The notes beneath the pieces were generated by a model, which saw nothing but the letters and a program-made list of their open reading frames with translations, did not search any database and was not told the DNA's origin. 38,723 nt of DNA from Candidatus Loosdrechtia aerotolerans (lineage in GTDB: Bacteria; Planctomycetota; Brocadiia; Brocadiales; Brocadiaceae), in the NCBI GenBank assembly GCA_021646405.1, contig SOER01000033.1:1-38723 (forward strand), given 5' to 3'. A program made the position numbers and the translations under genes. Shown one piece after another: positions 17,397-24,673 of this stretch. The first letter of the stretch is position 1. Every line of letters starts with the position of its first letter.

Positions 17397-17436
17397 AAAG
17401 ACCAATGTAACAACTTGAAGGAGGGAGAAATTTTAT

Positions 17437-18624
17437 ATGACGTTATCAAGAATTGCCAGAGAAGTAAAAACGTCAGCGACACTTGCTATTACAACGAAAG
17501 CAAAGCAATTAGCCGCACAGGGTATTGATATAATGAGTTTTGGTGCGGGAGAACCGGATTTTGATACTCCGGAAAATATTAAAGATGCAGCTATCAAAGC
17601 TATTAAAGATGGCTATACGAAATATACACCTACTTCAGGGGCACCTCCCTTAAAAGAGGCTATCTGTGAAAAACTCTATCATGATAATACCCTGCAGTAT
17701 AGCCCCTCACAAGTTATTGTATCAGCAGGGGCAAAGCAGTCTATTCTTAATATTGTTCTGGTTTTGTGTGACACGGGGGACGAGGCTATCATTCCTTCTC
17801 CCTACTGGGTCAGTTATCCTGAAATGGTAATTATGGCAGGAGCTACTCCGGTGTTTCTTAAAACCACCGATAAAGAACATTTTAAAATTACGAAAGAATC
17901 CCTCGCCAGGGTTATTACACCAAAATCTAAGCTGCTCTTCATAAATAGTCCCAGCAATCCAACAGGAATGGTTTATACAGAGAAAGAACTCCGGGAAATC
18001 GTATGTTTTGCCGTAGAAAAAGGACTCTACATTATTTCTGATGAAATATATGAAAAGATTATATTTGATGGGATGAAGCATGTCAGCCCGGCAAGCTTTA
18101 GTGATGAATGCTACAGGAAGGTTATTACGGTAAATGGGTTCTCGAAAATATACTCTATGACAGGATGGCGTTTGGGATATGCAGCGGGTCCAGAGGAAAT
18201 TATTAAAGCAGCAGTAAATATTCAGGATCACACTACATCCGGTGCCAGTTCTATTACTCAAATGGCAGGGTTAGAGGCGTTGAAGGGCAGCCAGAATTCG
18301 GTAGCTACCATGGTTTGTGAATTCGATAAGCGAAGAACATATATTGTCTCACGCCTGAATGCCATGCAGGGTATTTCATGTTTACTTCCTCATGGTGCTT
18401 TCTATGTATTTCCAAAGGTATCGGATCTCTTTAACAGAAGAATTTCAGGACGGACGGTAACAGATTCCTTTGACTTGGTAAATCTCCTGCTTGAGAAAGC
18501 ACACGTTGCTTTTGTTCCCGGTGCTCCCTTTGGATCCGATGGGTATATAAGGATCTCTTATGCCACTGCTATGGAAAATATTGAACAGGGGATGGACCGG
18601 TTTGAGAAATTCCTGAATAGCTGA
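17437..18624 (+). CDS. Class I pyridoxal-phosphate aminotransferase (aspartate aminotransferase type)
   Basis: This 395-residue enzyme of the AspAT-Ib type moves the amino group between aspartate (or a related amino acid) and 2-oxoglutarate. Visible landmarks are the N-terminal FGAGEPDFDTPENIKDAA, YTPTSGAPPLKEAI, SAGAKQSILNI, NSPSNPTGMVY, ISDEIYEKI, the PLP-binding Lys237 in GFSKIYSMTGWRLGY, and the C-terminal arginine in GYIRISYAT. A strong AAGGAGGGAG ribosome site precedes the ATG. It follows the GlcD-type gene and ends 13 bases from the convergent BNR-protein gene, with no terminator between. It could equally be an aromatic or prephenate aminotransferase; the family is secure, the substrate less so. 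Confidence 0.92.
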   Translation: MTLSRIAREVKTSATLAITTKAKQLAAQGIDIMSFGAGEPDFDTPENIKDAAIKAIKDGYTKYTPTSGAPPLKEAICEKLYHDNTLQYSPSQVIVSAGAKQSILNIVLVLCDTGDEAIIPSPYWVSYPEMVIMAGATPVFLKTTDKEHFKITKESLARVITPKSKLLFINSPSNPTGMVYTEKELREIVCFAVEKGLYIISDEIYEKIIFDGMKHVSPASFSDECYRKVITVNGFSKIYSMTGWRLGYAAGPEEIIKAAVNIQDHTTSGASSITQMAGLEALKGSQNSVATMVCEFDKRRTYIVSRLNAMQGISCLLPHGAFYVFPKVSDLFNRRISGRTVTDSFDLVNLLLEKAHVAFVPGAPFGSDGYIRISYATAMENIEQGMDRFEKFLNS

Positions 18625-18637
18625 CAAAGTATCTTTC

Positions 18638-19543
18638 TTATGCAATGACCACACACCGGACTGGTGGAAGATCCCTTGCTGCAACAGTCCAGCGCTGCCC
18701 TTTATCTGAAGAAATAAATACAAAACCACCTGAGGTACCAAAAGCTATACAAGAGTTTGATGCAGCCAAACAAAACGTATCGATGTTATCTGAAAACCAT
18801 TCGGGTAAACCCTGCCAGCATCTCTCAAGAGATACATTCTCATCTAAAGCCCCCCGATAAATAGCTGCACGGTCTGTTGACGGACCTGTAGAGGCAGAAA
18901 CAAAAACTGTTCTATTCGTAACAGCAATGGCTCTGAGGTAATGAGCGTGCAGTCCGGTGGTAATAAACTGCCATGATTCACCACCGTTATCACTAATAGC
19001 AAGCCCTGAGGCTGAAGCTGCAAGGAGAAGTCCTGAATCCGGATCAAAGACAACCTGGTGAACATCAGCATGGATATCAATAATCGGCTGCCATGATCTT
19101 CCTTCATCAGGAGAGCGTAGTATTCCACCTACATGAACATTTACATACAGAATACCTGAAGGATCTGACGATATAGACCGGACATCAGGCGCCCCGCCCC
19201 ATGGGGTAAACCAGTGATCTCTCCCTCGTGCCTTCTCAAAAGAATGAACGAGTTCGAGGGTTTTACCCCGTAAGGTAAAAAGATGTGCTTCTGATGTTCC
19301 CACAAAAAGCTTTTCTTCTGTAGTTACTAACAAACAATTTGCTCTCACGTTGTCGACTGATACTACATGGTTCCATGAGTCTCCGGCATCTGACCTCCAT
19401 ATCTCCCGGTGATTAATAATACCCCACCAATGAGAATTATGATTCGTCAGAGATCTTACTTCGTGTCCTGCAAACCGGACCTCCAGGTTTTCATTCAACG
19501 TATAGAGTCCATTTTCTGTACCAATGAGAATTTTCTGTTCCAT
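18638..19543 (-). CDS. BNR-repeat / beta-propeller protein of unknown function
   Basis: This 301-residue protein has repeated Asp-box (BNR) motifs of the type SxDxGxxW: SDAGDSWNHV, SPDEGRSWQPI, SDNGGESWQFI and SSDKGQRWTV. They are spaced along a beta-rich chain, as in sialidase, sortilin or YCF48-like propellers. No signal peptide or membrane span is seen from the ATG chosen here (MEQKILIGTENGLYTL). A longer frame opens from a TTG at 19597, adding 18 residues. The fold suggests a scaffold or ligand-binding role, cytoplasmic unless an unrecognised export signal exists. Catalytic residues of sialidases were not found. It is convergent with the aminotransferase gene and appears to be a single-gene unit. 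Confidence 0.7.
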   Translation of the reverse strand: MEQKILIGTENGLYTLNENLEVRFAGHEVRSLTNHNSHWWGIINHREIWRSDAGDSWNHVVSVDNVRANCLLVTTEEKLFVGTSEAHLFTLRGKTLELVHSFEKARGRDHWFTPWGGAPDVRSISSDPSGILYVNVHVGGILRSPDEGRSWQPIIDIHADVHQVVFDPDSGLLLAASASGLAISDNGGESWQFITTGLHAHYLRAIAVTNRTVFVSASTGPSTDRAAIYRGALDENVSLERCWQGLPEWFSDNIDTFCLAASNSCIAFGTSGGFVFISSDKGQRWTVAARDLPPVRCVVIA

Positions 19544-19770
19544 ACGGTATTTTACTTTCACATCTACATTCTCAGTTAAAACAAACGGTGTTAACAATCG
19601 TTTTCTGCCTTGCTTTATTATAATGTGAATACAGGAATAATTGAAACGAAAAAACAGATTAGATTTTTCTGAACAAATTTAATTTTTTCGCAGGAAGGGA
19701 AAAATACTTACTCCTTAAAAGATACATTTTAGCTTGCCGGGTATAAGCACTGTTCATGATCAGAAATTAC

Positions 19771-19799
19771 TTGGATTACTTATGAAAGTTCGTTACAAT
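19771..19799 (+). promoter_or_regulatory. Promoter of miaB
   Basis: TTGGAT (19771-19776), a 17-base spacer and TACAAT (19794-19799) form a good sigma70-type pair. Transcription would begin near 19806. The -10 box overlaps a TTG at 19799 that would otherwise be the longest possible start of miaB. That rules the TTG out if the promoter is real. Confidence 0.5.
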
Positions 19800-19867
19800 T
19801 GCCAGTTATAGATTCATTTAACGGAACCATACGGTTTAGAAAAAAAATTTCTTTATCTTATAGAGTA

Positions 19868-21235
19868 ATGATTCATTCTGCCAATTTTCATCATAGAGAC
19901 CAGCACTATAAAACTGTCTTCTTTGAAACCTTCGGATGCCAGATGAATAAGCTCGATGCCGAACTTTCATTAGGATTGTTACAGGAAGAGGGATATAAAA
20001 TCGTTGACAATGTCGATAAGGCCGATGTTATTTTATTCAATACCTGTAGTGTTCGTCAGCGTGCCGAGGATAAAGTATATTCCCATTTAGGAGCCCTCAG
20101 GATATTGAAAAAGAAACACCCGGATATTATCGTGGGGGTCCTTGGATGCATGGCGCAAAAAGACGGCGAAGCAATATTTAAACGTATGCCACATGTGGAT
20201 CTGGTCTGTGGGACACGCATGTTTTCACGGTTGCCTGAGCTCATTTTAAAGATTAGAAATCATGGTTCACATGTCATAGCCATCGATGAGGACCATATCG
20301 TTAATATAAAGCGGGCCATAACGTACCGCCCCAATACCTATCAGGCATTTGTTACCGTAATGCGGGGCTGCGATAACTTTTGTTCTTACTGTATCGTACC
20401 GTATGTACGCGGCCGGGAAATCAGCAGAACGATCGAAGATATAAAAGAGGAAGTACGGGCCCTTATCTCAAACGGTTGCAAGGAGGTAACACTTCTTGGG
20501 CAAAATATTAACTCCTACGGAAAAAGCTTGAATACTACTACAACATTGGGGGATCTGCTTTCTGAACTGAACGATTTAGACGGGCTAGAGAGAATTCGGT
20601 TTGTGACATCACACCCTACAGATATGTCCCGCGATCTCATTCGAACCATGAGTCGCTTAGAAAAGGTTTGTGAACATCTGCACATGCCTGCGCAATCGGG
20701 TTCAGACCGAATACTCAAAGAGATGCGCAGGGGATATGTATCAAATTATTATCGTGAGTTAATCCATTTCGCAAAAGAACACATTCCTCACCTTACCGTA
20801 GCCAGTGACTTTATCGTAGGTTTTCCGGGTGAAACAGATGAGGATTTTCAAGAAACAGTACAGCTCATGGAGACTTTACGTTTCCAAAACTGTTTTATAT
20901 TCAAATATTCGCCCCGAACCGGTACAAGGGCAGCCGAGTTAAAAGATGATGTTCCCGATGAGGTTAAAAAATCAAGAAACCTAAAGTTGTTGGAACTTCA
21001 AAAGCGCATCAGCCTTGAAAAGAATAAAAAGCTGATAGGAAAACAGGTGCAGGTGCTTGTCGATGGTGCTAGTAAATCAGATCCGAACAGGTTGTCCGGC
21101 CGGACAAGACAAAATCATATCGTTGTCTTCAGTGGTTCAAAAGACCTCATTGGAGAATTGGTTGATATAAGAATACACGAAGTAACGGACCTTACTTTAT
21201 ACGGTACATTGAAAAACAGCCCTTATCCCGCGTAG
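19868..21235 (+). CDS. miaB: tRNA-2-methylthio-N6-dimethylallyladenosine synthase
   Basis: This radical-SAM methylthiotransferase adds a methylthio group to i6A37 in tRNAs reading UNN codons. From the ATG at 19868 it has 455 residues, typical of MiaB. The N-terminal UPF0004 domain has three cluster cysteines in ETFGCQMNKLDAE, FNTCSVRQRAEDK and VLGCMAQKDGE. The radical-SAM core has GCDNFCSYC (Cys168, Cys172, Cys175) in MRGCDNFCSYCIVPYVRGRE, plus HMPAQSGSDRILKEMRRGY. A C-terminal TRAM domain for RNA binding ends the protein (VLVDGASKSDP to LTLYGTL). NTCSVRQRAEDK places it in MiaB rather than MtaB or RimO. The start was chosen over a TTG at 19799 because of the promoter overlap. folC follows 144 bases later. 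Confidence 0.95.
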   Translation: MIHSANFHHRDQHYKTVFFETFGCQMNKLDAELSLGLLQEEGYKIVDNVDKADVILFNTCSVRQRAEDKVYSHLGALRILKKKHPDIIVGVLGCMAQKDGEAIFKRMPHVDLVCGTRMFSRLPELILKIRNHGSHVIAIDEDHIVNIKRAITYRPNTYQAFVTVMRGCDNFCSYCIVPYVRGREISRTIEDIKEEVRALISNGCKEVTLLGQNINSYGKSLNTTTTLGDLLSELNDLDGLERIRFVTSHPTDMSRDLIRTMSRLEKVCEHLHMPAQSGSDRILKEMRRGYVSNYYRELIHFAKEHIPHLTVASDFIVGFPGETDEDFQETVQLMETLRFQNCFIFKYSPRTGTRAAELKDDVPDEVKKSRNLKLLELQKRISLEKNKKLIGKQVQVLVDGASKSDPNRLSGRTRQNHIVVFSGSKDLIGELVDIRIHEVTDLTLYGTLKNSPYPA

Positions 21236-21379
21236 GAGGCAAAGTCCCCCTTTAAGGCCTGCCGAAAAACAGGAAAGCCAATAAAATTCCTTCTGTCGTG
21301 GCAAATTACTGTAAATTCAATACACTAAATTCACGGGAATCAAGACTTCAGAATAACCGCTAGAATAACGGAATGAATT

Positions 21380-22843
21380 GTGAACAAGAAGAATACAACT
21401 GGTTTTCAATCATATGAAGCAGCACAGGCATTTCTCTATAAGGCGATCGATTACGAAAAATTGATCAGTTATCAATATAATGCATCAACATTCAACCTGG
21501 ATAGAATGGTAAAGATGCTTGAGCACACAGGAAGTCCGCACAGAACATTTCCAAGCATTCATATAACGGGTACAAAAGGAAAGGGCTCTACATCTATCAT
21601 GATTTCAACTATTCTGGAATATGCTGGTTTCAAGACGGGGCTTTTTACTTCTCCCCATTTGGTTGATCTCAGGGAACGTATTCAAATACACTGTCGAAAA
21701 ATACCTGAAACCAACTTTACCAGCATCCTTGCCGGGCTTCAGCCGTACATTCAACATTTACGTAATACCAATCCATCTGCCTCTCCTACCTTTTTTGAAA
21801 TCCTGACTGCTATATGCATGCTTTATTTTAAGAAAGAGCAAGCAGAGATAGCCGTTCTCGAGGTGGGATTAGGCGGACGCCTTGACTCAACAAATGTTGT
21901 AATACCACTGGTATCGATTATTACCAATATCGGTTTTGATCATACAGCTATCCTGGGTAATACCCTCTCAAGTATTGCTCATGAAAAGGCAGGGATCATT
22001 AAACAGGGTATTCCCGTTGTTTCTGCTGTAGAAGATCCTGAGGCCCTTGCTGTAATAGAGAAGACATGCAGGGAAAGAAATGCTGAGTTGCATCTTCTCG
22101 GAAGGGACATATGGATTGAAGAGGTACACTGTATTAATACAGAAAAACAACTATTGTCACACCGAAGCCAGAGTATCCCCTGTAATCCTCCCCACCCCCT
22201 TTTTCCAAAAAGGGGAACAGGAAAGATGAATAGAAAAACCGGAGGGTCTGTATGTACCATAAAGACGGGGCAGCATACCTATACTGATATCTTTTTGCCT
22301 CTTGTCGGCACTCACCAGGTAAAGAACTGTGCCCTTGCCATTGCTGCGTTAGATATACTCCGGGAGAGGGGTTACATCTCGGTTCATGAGGAGATTGTCC
22401 GAAATGCTCTTGCTCAGGTATCCTGTCCTGCACGAATTGAGATTATTGGAACAAATCCGCTGATAATACTGGATTATGCCCATACTGTAGATTCCATGAG
22501 GTTTCTGAAGAAATCGTTAATTGAGAACTTCACATACAATAAATTATTCCTGGTTCTGGGTTTATCACAGGACAAGGATCTGGATACCATTTTAACGGAA
22601 ATCGTTCCTGTAAGTAATGAAGTACTTGTCACCAGGAGTAAGAATCCACGTGCTGCAGAACCTGATGATTTGTATCAGAGAATAGAAAGGCTTTGTGGGA
22701 AACAATCGGGGATATTCGATACTATCCAAAACGCTGTACATGCTGCACAACAGATGGCATCAAAAAAGGACTTGATTTGTATTACTGGTTCTGCCTACAT
22801 TGCAGGTGAAGCCATGCAGATCTTAAAAACAACGGTATTGTAG
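21380..22843 (+). CDS. folC: Bifunctional dihydrofolate synthase / folylpolyglutamate synthase, with an in-frame insertion
   Basis: This Mur-ligase-family enzyme adds glutamate to dihydropteroate and folates with ATP, supplying folate cofactors. It starts at GTG, and 487 residues is long for FolC (usually about 420-440). Motifs are SYQYNASTFNLDRMVKMLE, ITGTKGKGSTSIMI (P-loop), LFTSPHLVDLRERIQI, EVGLGGRLDSTN, TNIGFDHTAILG, HEKAGIIKQGIPVV, LPLVGTHQVKN and LDYAHTVDSMRF. Residues about 260-290 are an extra, Pro/Arg/Lys-rich stretch (SQSIPCNPPHPLFPKRG). It is encoded by a palindromic DNA repeat (22196-22215) not expected in the family, and it falls in a surface loop before the LPL-G-HQ-N motif. 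The reading frame is kept, so the enzyme is probably functional. It fits the one-carbon theme of the metF-metV genes downstream on the opposite strand. Confidence 0.92.
   Translation: MNKKNTTGFQSYEAAQAFLYKAIDYEKLISYQYNASTFNLDRMVKMLEHTGSPHRTFPSIHITGTKGKGSTSIMISTILEYAGFKTGLFTSPHLVDLRERIQIHCRKIPETNFTSILAGLQPYIQHLRNTNPSASPTFFEILTAICMLYFKKEQAEIAVLEVGLGGRLDSTNVVIPLVSIITNIGFDHTAILGNTLSSIAHEKAGIIKQGIPVVSAVEDPEALAVIEKTCRERNAELHLLGRDIWIEEVHCINTEKQLLSHRSQSIPCNPPHPLFPKRGTGKMNRKTGGSVCTIKTGQHTYTDIFLPLVGTHQVKNCALAIAALDILRERGYISVHEEIVRNALAQVSCPARIEIIGTNPLIILDYAHTVDSMRFLKKSLIENFTYNKLFLVLGLSQDKDLDTILTEIVPVSNEVLVTRSKNPRAAEPDDLYQRIERLCGKQSGIFDTIQNAVHAAQQMASKKDLICITGSAYIAGEAMQILKTTVL
22160..22250. repeat. Palindromic element inserted in frame in folC
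   Basis: The core is CCCCTTTTT (22196-22204), CC, AAAAAGGGG (22207-22215), a perfect 9-base hairpin flanked by CCTCCCCA. Similar CCCCCTTT-type sequence occurs in noncoding DNA after miaB (GTCCCCCTTTAAGGCC, about 21244-21259), suggesting a dispersed short repeat family. Inside folC it adds about 30 residues without a frameshift or stop. The outer boundaries given are approximate, judged from where FolC similarity breaks and resumes. Confidence 0.5.
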
Positions 22844-22860
22844 ACCGTTTTATACCTTTA

Positions 22861-22906
22861 TAAATTTCCAATTTCCAATCTCCAAATCATACTGTTTGGA
22901 ATTCAG
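22861..22906 (-). repeat. Dispersed AT-rich repeat, copy 1
   Basis: Read on the minus strand, ATTCCAAACAG is followed by TTTGGAGATTGGAAATTGG. The same string, with few changes, occurs on the plus strand at 31018-31075. Both copies contain CCAAAC and GTTTGG-type inverted segments able to form a small stem. It lies in the gap between the convergent folC and metF genes and could shape their 3' ends. Confidence 0.6.
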
Positions 22907-22958
22907 GACAAGAAATTTCCTTAACTTGATAAAAAACCTCTTGAATGTCAGATATATC

Positions 22959-23903
22959 TTATGTTAATGGGACTGGTCTGGGATATAATCGTGCTCGTTG
23001 AACGATTTCAGGAACGGCCTCTTCCCATTCGACTGCCATGATATGAACACCGGCTACGCCTTTGATTTCTCTTACCTGTTCTATTACCTCGAGGCAGATT
23101 TTCATGCCCTCCTCTTTTCCCTTCTTTGCAGCAGAGGCAGCTGTCATACGGTTCATTACCTCATCGGGCACGTCCATGCCGGGCACATTATATTTCATAT
23201 GTTTGGCCATACCTGCAGACTTGAGTGGAGCTACACCTGCAAGGATAAACACCTTTTCGTGAAGACCCATACCGGTAACCATCTTCATCCACTCTTTAAA
23301 TTTAGCCACATTGTAAATAATTTGTGTTTGAATGAAGTCAGCTCCTGCAGCAATCTTCTTGGCAAGCCTTATAGCCCGGAATTTAAAGGGGTCTGCAAAG
23401 GGGTTTTCCGCAGCACCAATAAAAAATTGTGGTTCAGATACTTTTAATTCCTGGCCGGACTGAAACTTCTTTTCGTCACGAAGGGTTTTCACTATTTGAA
23501 TAAGCTGTACTGAATCTACATCAAAAACACCTTTTGCCATAGGATGATCTCCGAATTTCTGATGATCACCGGTAAGGCACAGAAGGTTTTTTAACCCCAG
23601 TGCAGCAGCTCCCAAAAGGTCGCTCTGGATAGCAATGCGGTTTCTGTCGCGGCACGTCATTTGAATAATCGGCTCTAATCCGGCATCCATAACGATACGG
23701 CCAGAGGCAATGCTGGACATACGCACCACTGCTGTCTGGCAATCGGTGATGTTGAAGGCGTCCCCATAACCTTTCAATATTCCAGCCTTTTTTTCTATTA
23801 CAGAGCGGTCGGCACCTCGAGGTGGACCCAATTCCGCTGTAACGGCAAATTGTCCGCTCTGGAGAAGTTTTTCTAGATTACTACCTGATTTTATATTAGT
23901 CAT
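22959..23903 (-). CDS. metF: 5,10-methylenetetrahydrofolate reductase
   Basis: This 314-residue TIM-barrel flavoenzyme reduces methylene-THF to methyl-THF. Visible features are the N-terminal FAVTAELGPPRGAD (active-site Glu region), NITDCQTAVVRMSS, IIQMTCRDRNRIAIQSDLLG, LCLTGDH (FMN/FAD-side motif), IGAAENPFADPF, the GADFIQTQIIYN substrate segment and VFILAGVAPLKSAGMAKHM. The length and wording match the MetF that works with MetV in acetogens rather than the E. coli NADH-dependent enzyme. The ATG overlaps the upstream metV stop (ATGA), giving tight translational coupling. It is the last gene of a three-gene operon whose first gene is a large flavin/FeS protein (24674-26746). It would serve the methyl branch of the reductive acetyl-CoA pathway or methionine supply. 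Confidence 0.95.
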   Translation of the reverse strand: MTNIKSGSNLEKLLQSGQFAVTAELGPPRGADRSVIEKKAGILKGYGDAFNITDCQTAVVRMSSIASGRIVMDAGLEPIIQMTCRDRNRIAIQSDLLGAAALGLKNLLCLTGDHQKFGDHPMAKGVFDVDSVQLIQIVKTLRDEKKFQSGQELKVSEPQFFIGAAENPFADPFKFRAIRLAKKIAAGADFIQTQIIYNVAKFKEWMKMVTGMGLHEKVFILAGVAPLKSAGMAKHMKYNVPGMDVPDEVMNRMTAASAAKKGKEEGMKICLEVIEQVREIKGVAGVHIMAVEWEEAVPEIVQRARLYPRPVPLT

Positions 23904-24577
23904 TGTTTTTTCATAACCAGATGTTCAAGTACCATCTTTCGCGGGTGGTTTTCCGCACCGGTAGTCCAGTCCTTGGGTGGAACAATCGTTTCCATTGTTT
24001 TTAAAAGTTGCTGGGTATCCAACTGATCATAGATCTGATTCCATACACAGGGGGTTTCCTGTGATACCTCACACCTTCCATTTTGAGAACCGCCGCATGG
24101 TCCGTTCATAAGACTTTTTGCGCACCGGCTTACCGGACATAATCCTCCCGTAGTCCCCAGGATACAATTACCACAGCCCGAGCATCGCTCCCAAAAAATC
24201 CCCTGTTCAGCAGGGCCACCCATAAAGGTGGTGTTTAACCCGGGGAAGATCCTTATATGGGGAAACCTTTCGGCCAGGTATTGTACGCCAACACCACAGG
24301 CAATGGAGAGAACGGCATCGCAGTCCTTAATAATATCTTCAATGGCATCAATAAATTCCCATTCACATTGCCGGAGTGTTGAATTCTCTGCAATTTCTAA
24401 ATGTTTACCCTCTTGTTTGGCAGAAAGCCGAAGTTGTGCAGCAAGCTCTGTGACCTGCTTTTCACCACCGGTATGGCATATCGTTACACACGAACCACAG
24501 CCGAGCACACAGACCTTTTTACATCCAGAAAGCATCTGCTTAATTTCTTGAAATGGTTTTGATGCAGCTACAATCAT
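23900..24577 (-). CDS. metV: MetV: zinc/iron-sulfur partner of methylene-THF reductase
   Basis: This 225-residue protein of the MTHFR C-terminal (methylene-THF reductase zinc-binding) type is very Cys-rich. An N-terminal set (VCVLGCGSCVTICHTGG, QCEW) precedes a middle Rossmann-like part (DAVLSIACGVGVQYL). A C-terminal cluster domain has CSGCGNCILGTTGGLCPVSR, then CAKSLMNGPCGGSQNGRCEV and the PCVWNQIY motif. In Moorella and related acetogens MetV forms a complex with MetF and carries the electron input from HdrABC-MvhD. Here it overlaps metF by four bases and follows, after 96 bases, a single protein that fuses the equivalent electron-input domains. Metal content cannot be read from sequence: both 4Fe-4S and zinc sites are plausible. 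Confidence 0.9.
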   Translation of the reverse strand: MIVAASKPFQEIKQMLSGCKKVCVLGCGSCVTICHTGGEKQVTELAAQLRLSAKQEGKHLEIAENSTLRQCEWEFIDAIEDIIKDCDAVLSIACGVGVQYLAERFPHIRIFPGLNTTFMGGPAEQGIFWERCSGCGNCILGTTGGLCPVSRCAKSLMNGPCGGSQNGRCEVSQETPCVWNQIYDQLDTQQLLKTMETIVPPKDWTTGAENHPRKMVLEHLVMKKQ

Positions 24578-24673
24578 GATAATAATCCACCACGAAATTT
24601 ATGGATATGTTCAAATAGTTTAAGCAACTTTATAGTTTTTGCTACGTTTAATCCAAACTATCATCCAATTATA

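Noticed and set aside
19799-19867. A longer TTG start for miaB
   Set aside because: The TTG lies inside the -10 box of a good promoter, and the extra 23 residues are not like MiaB.
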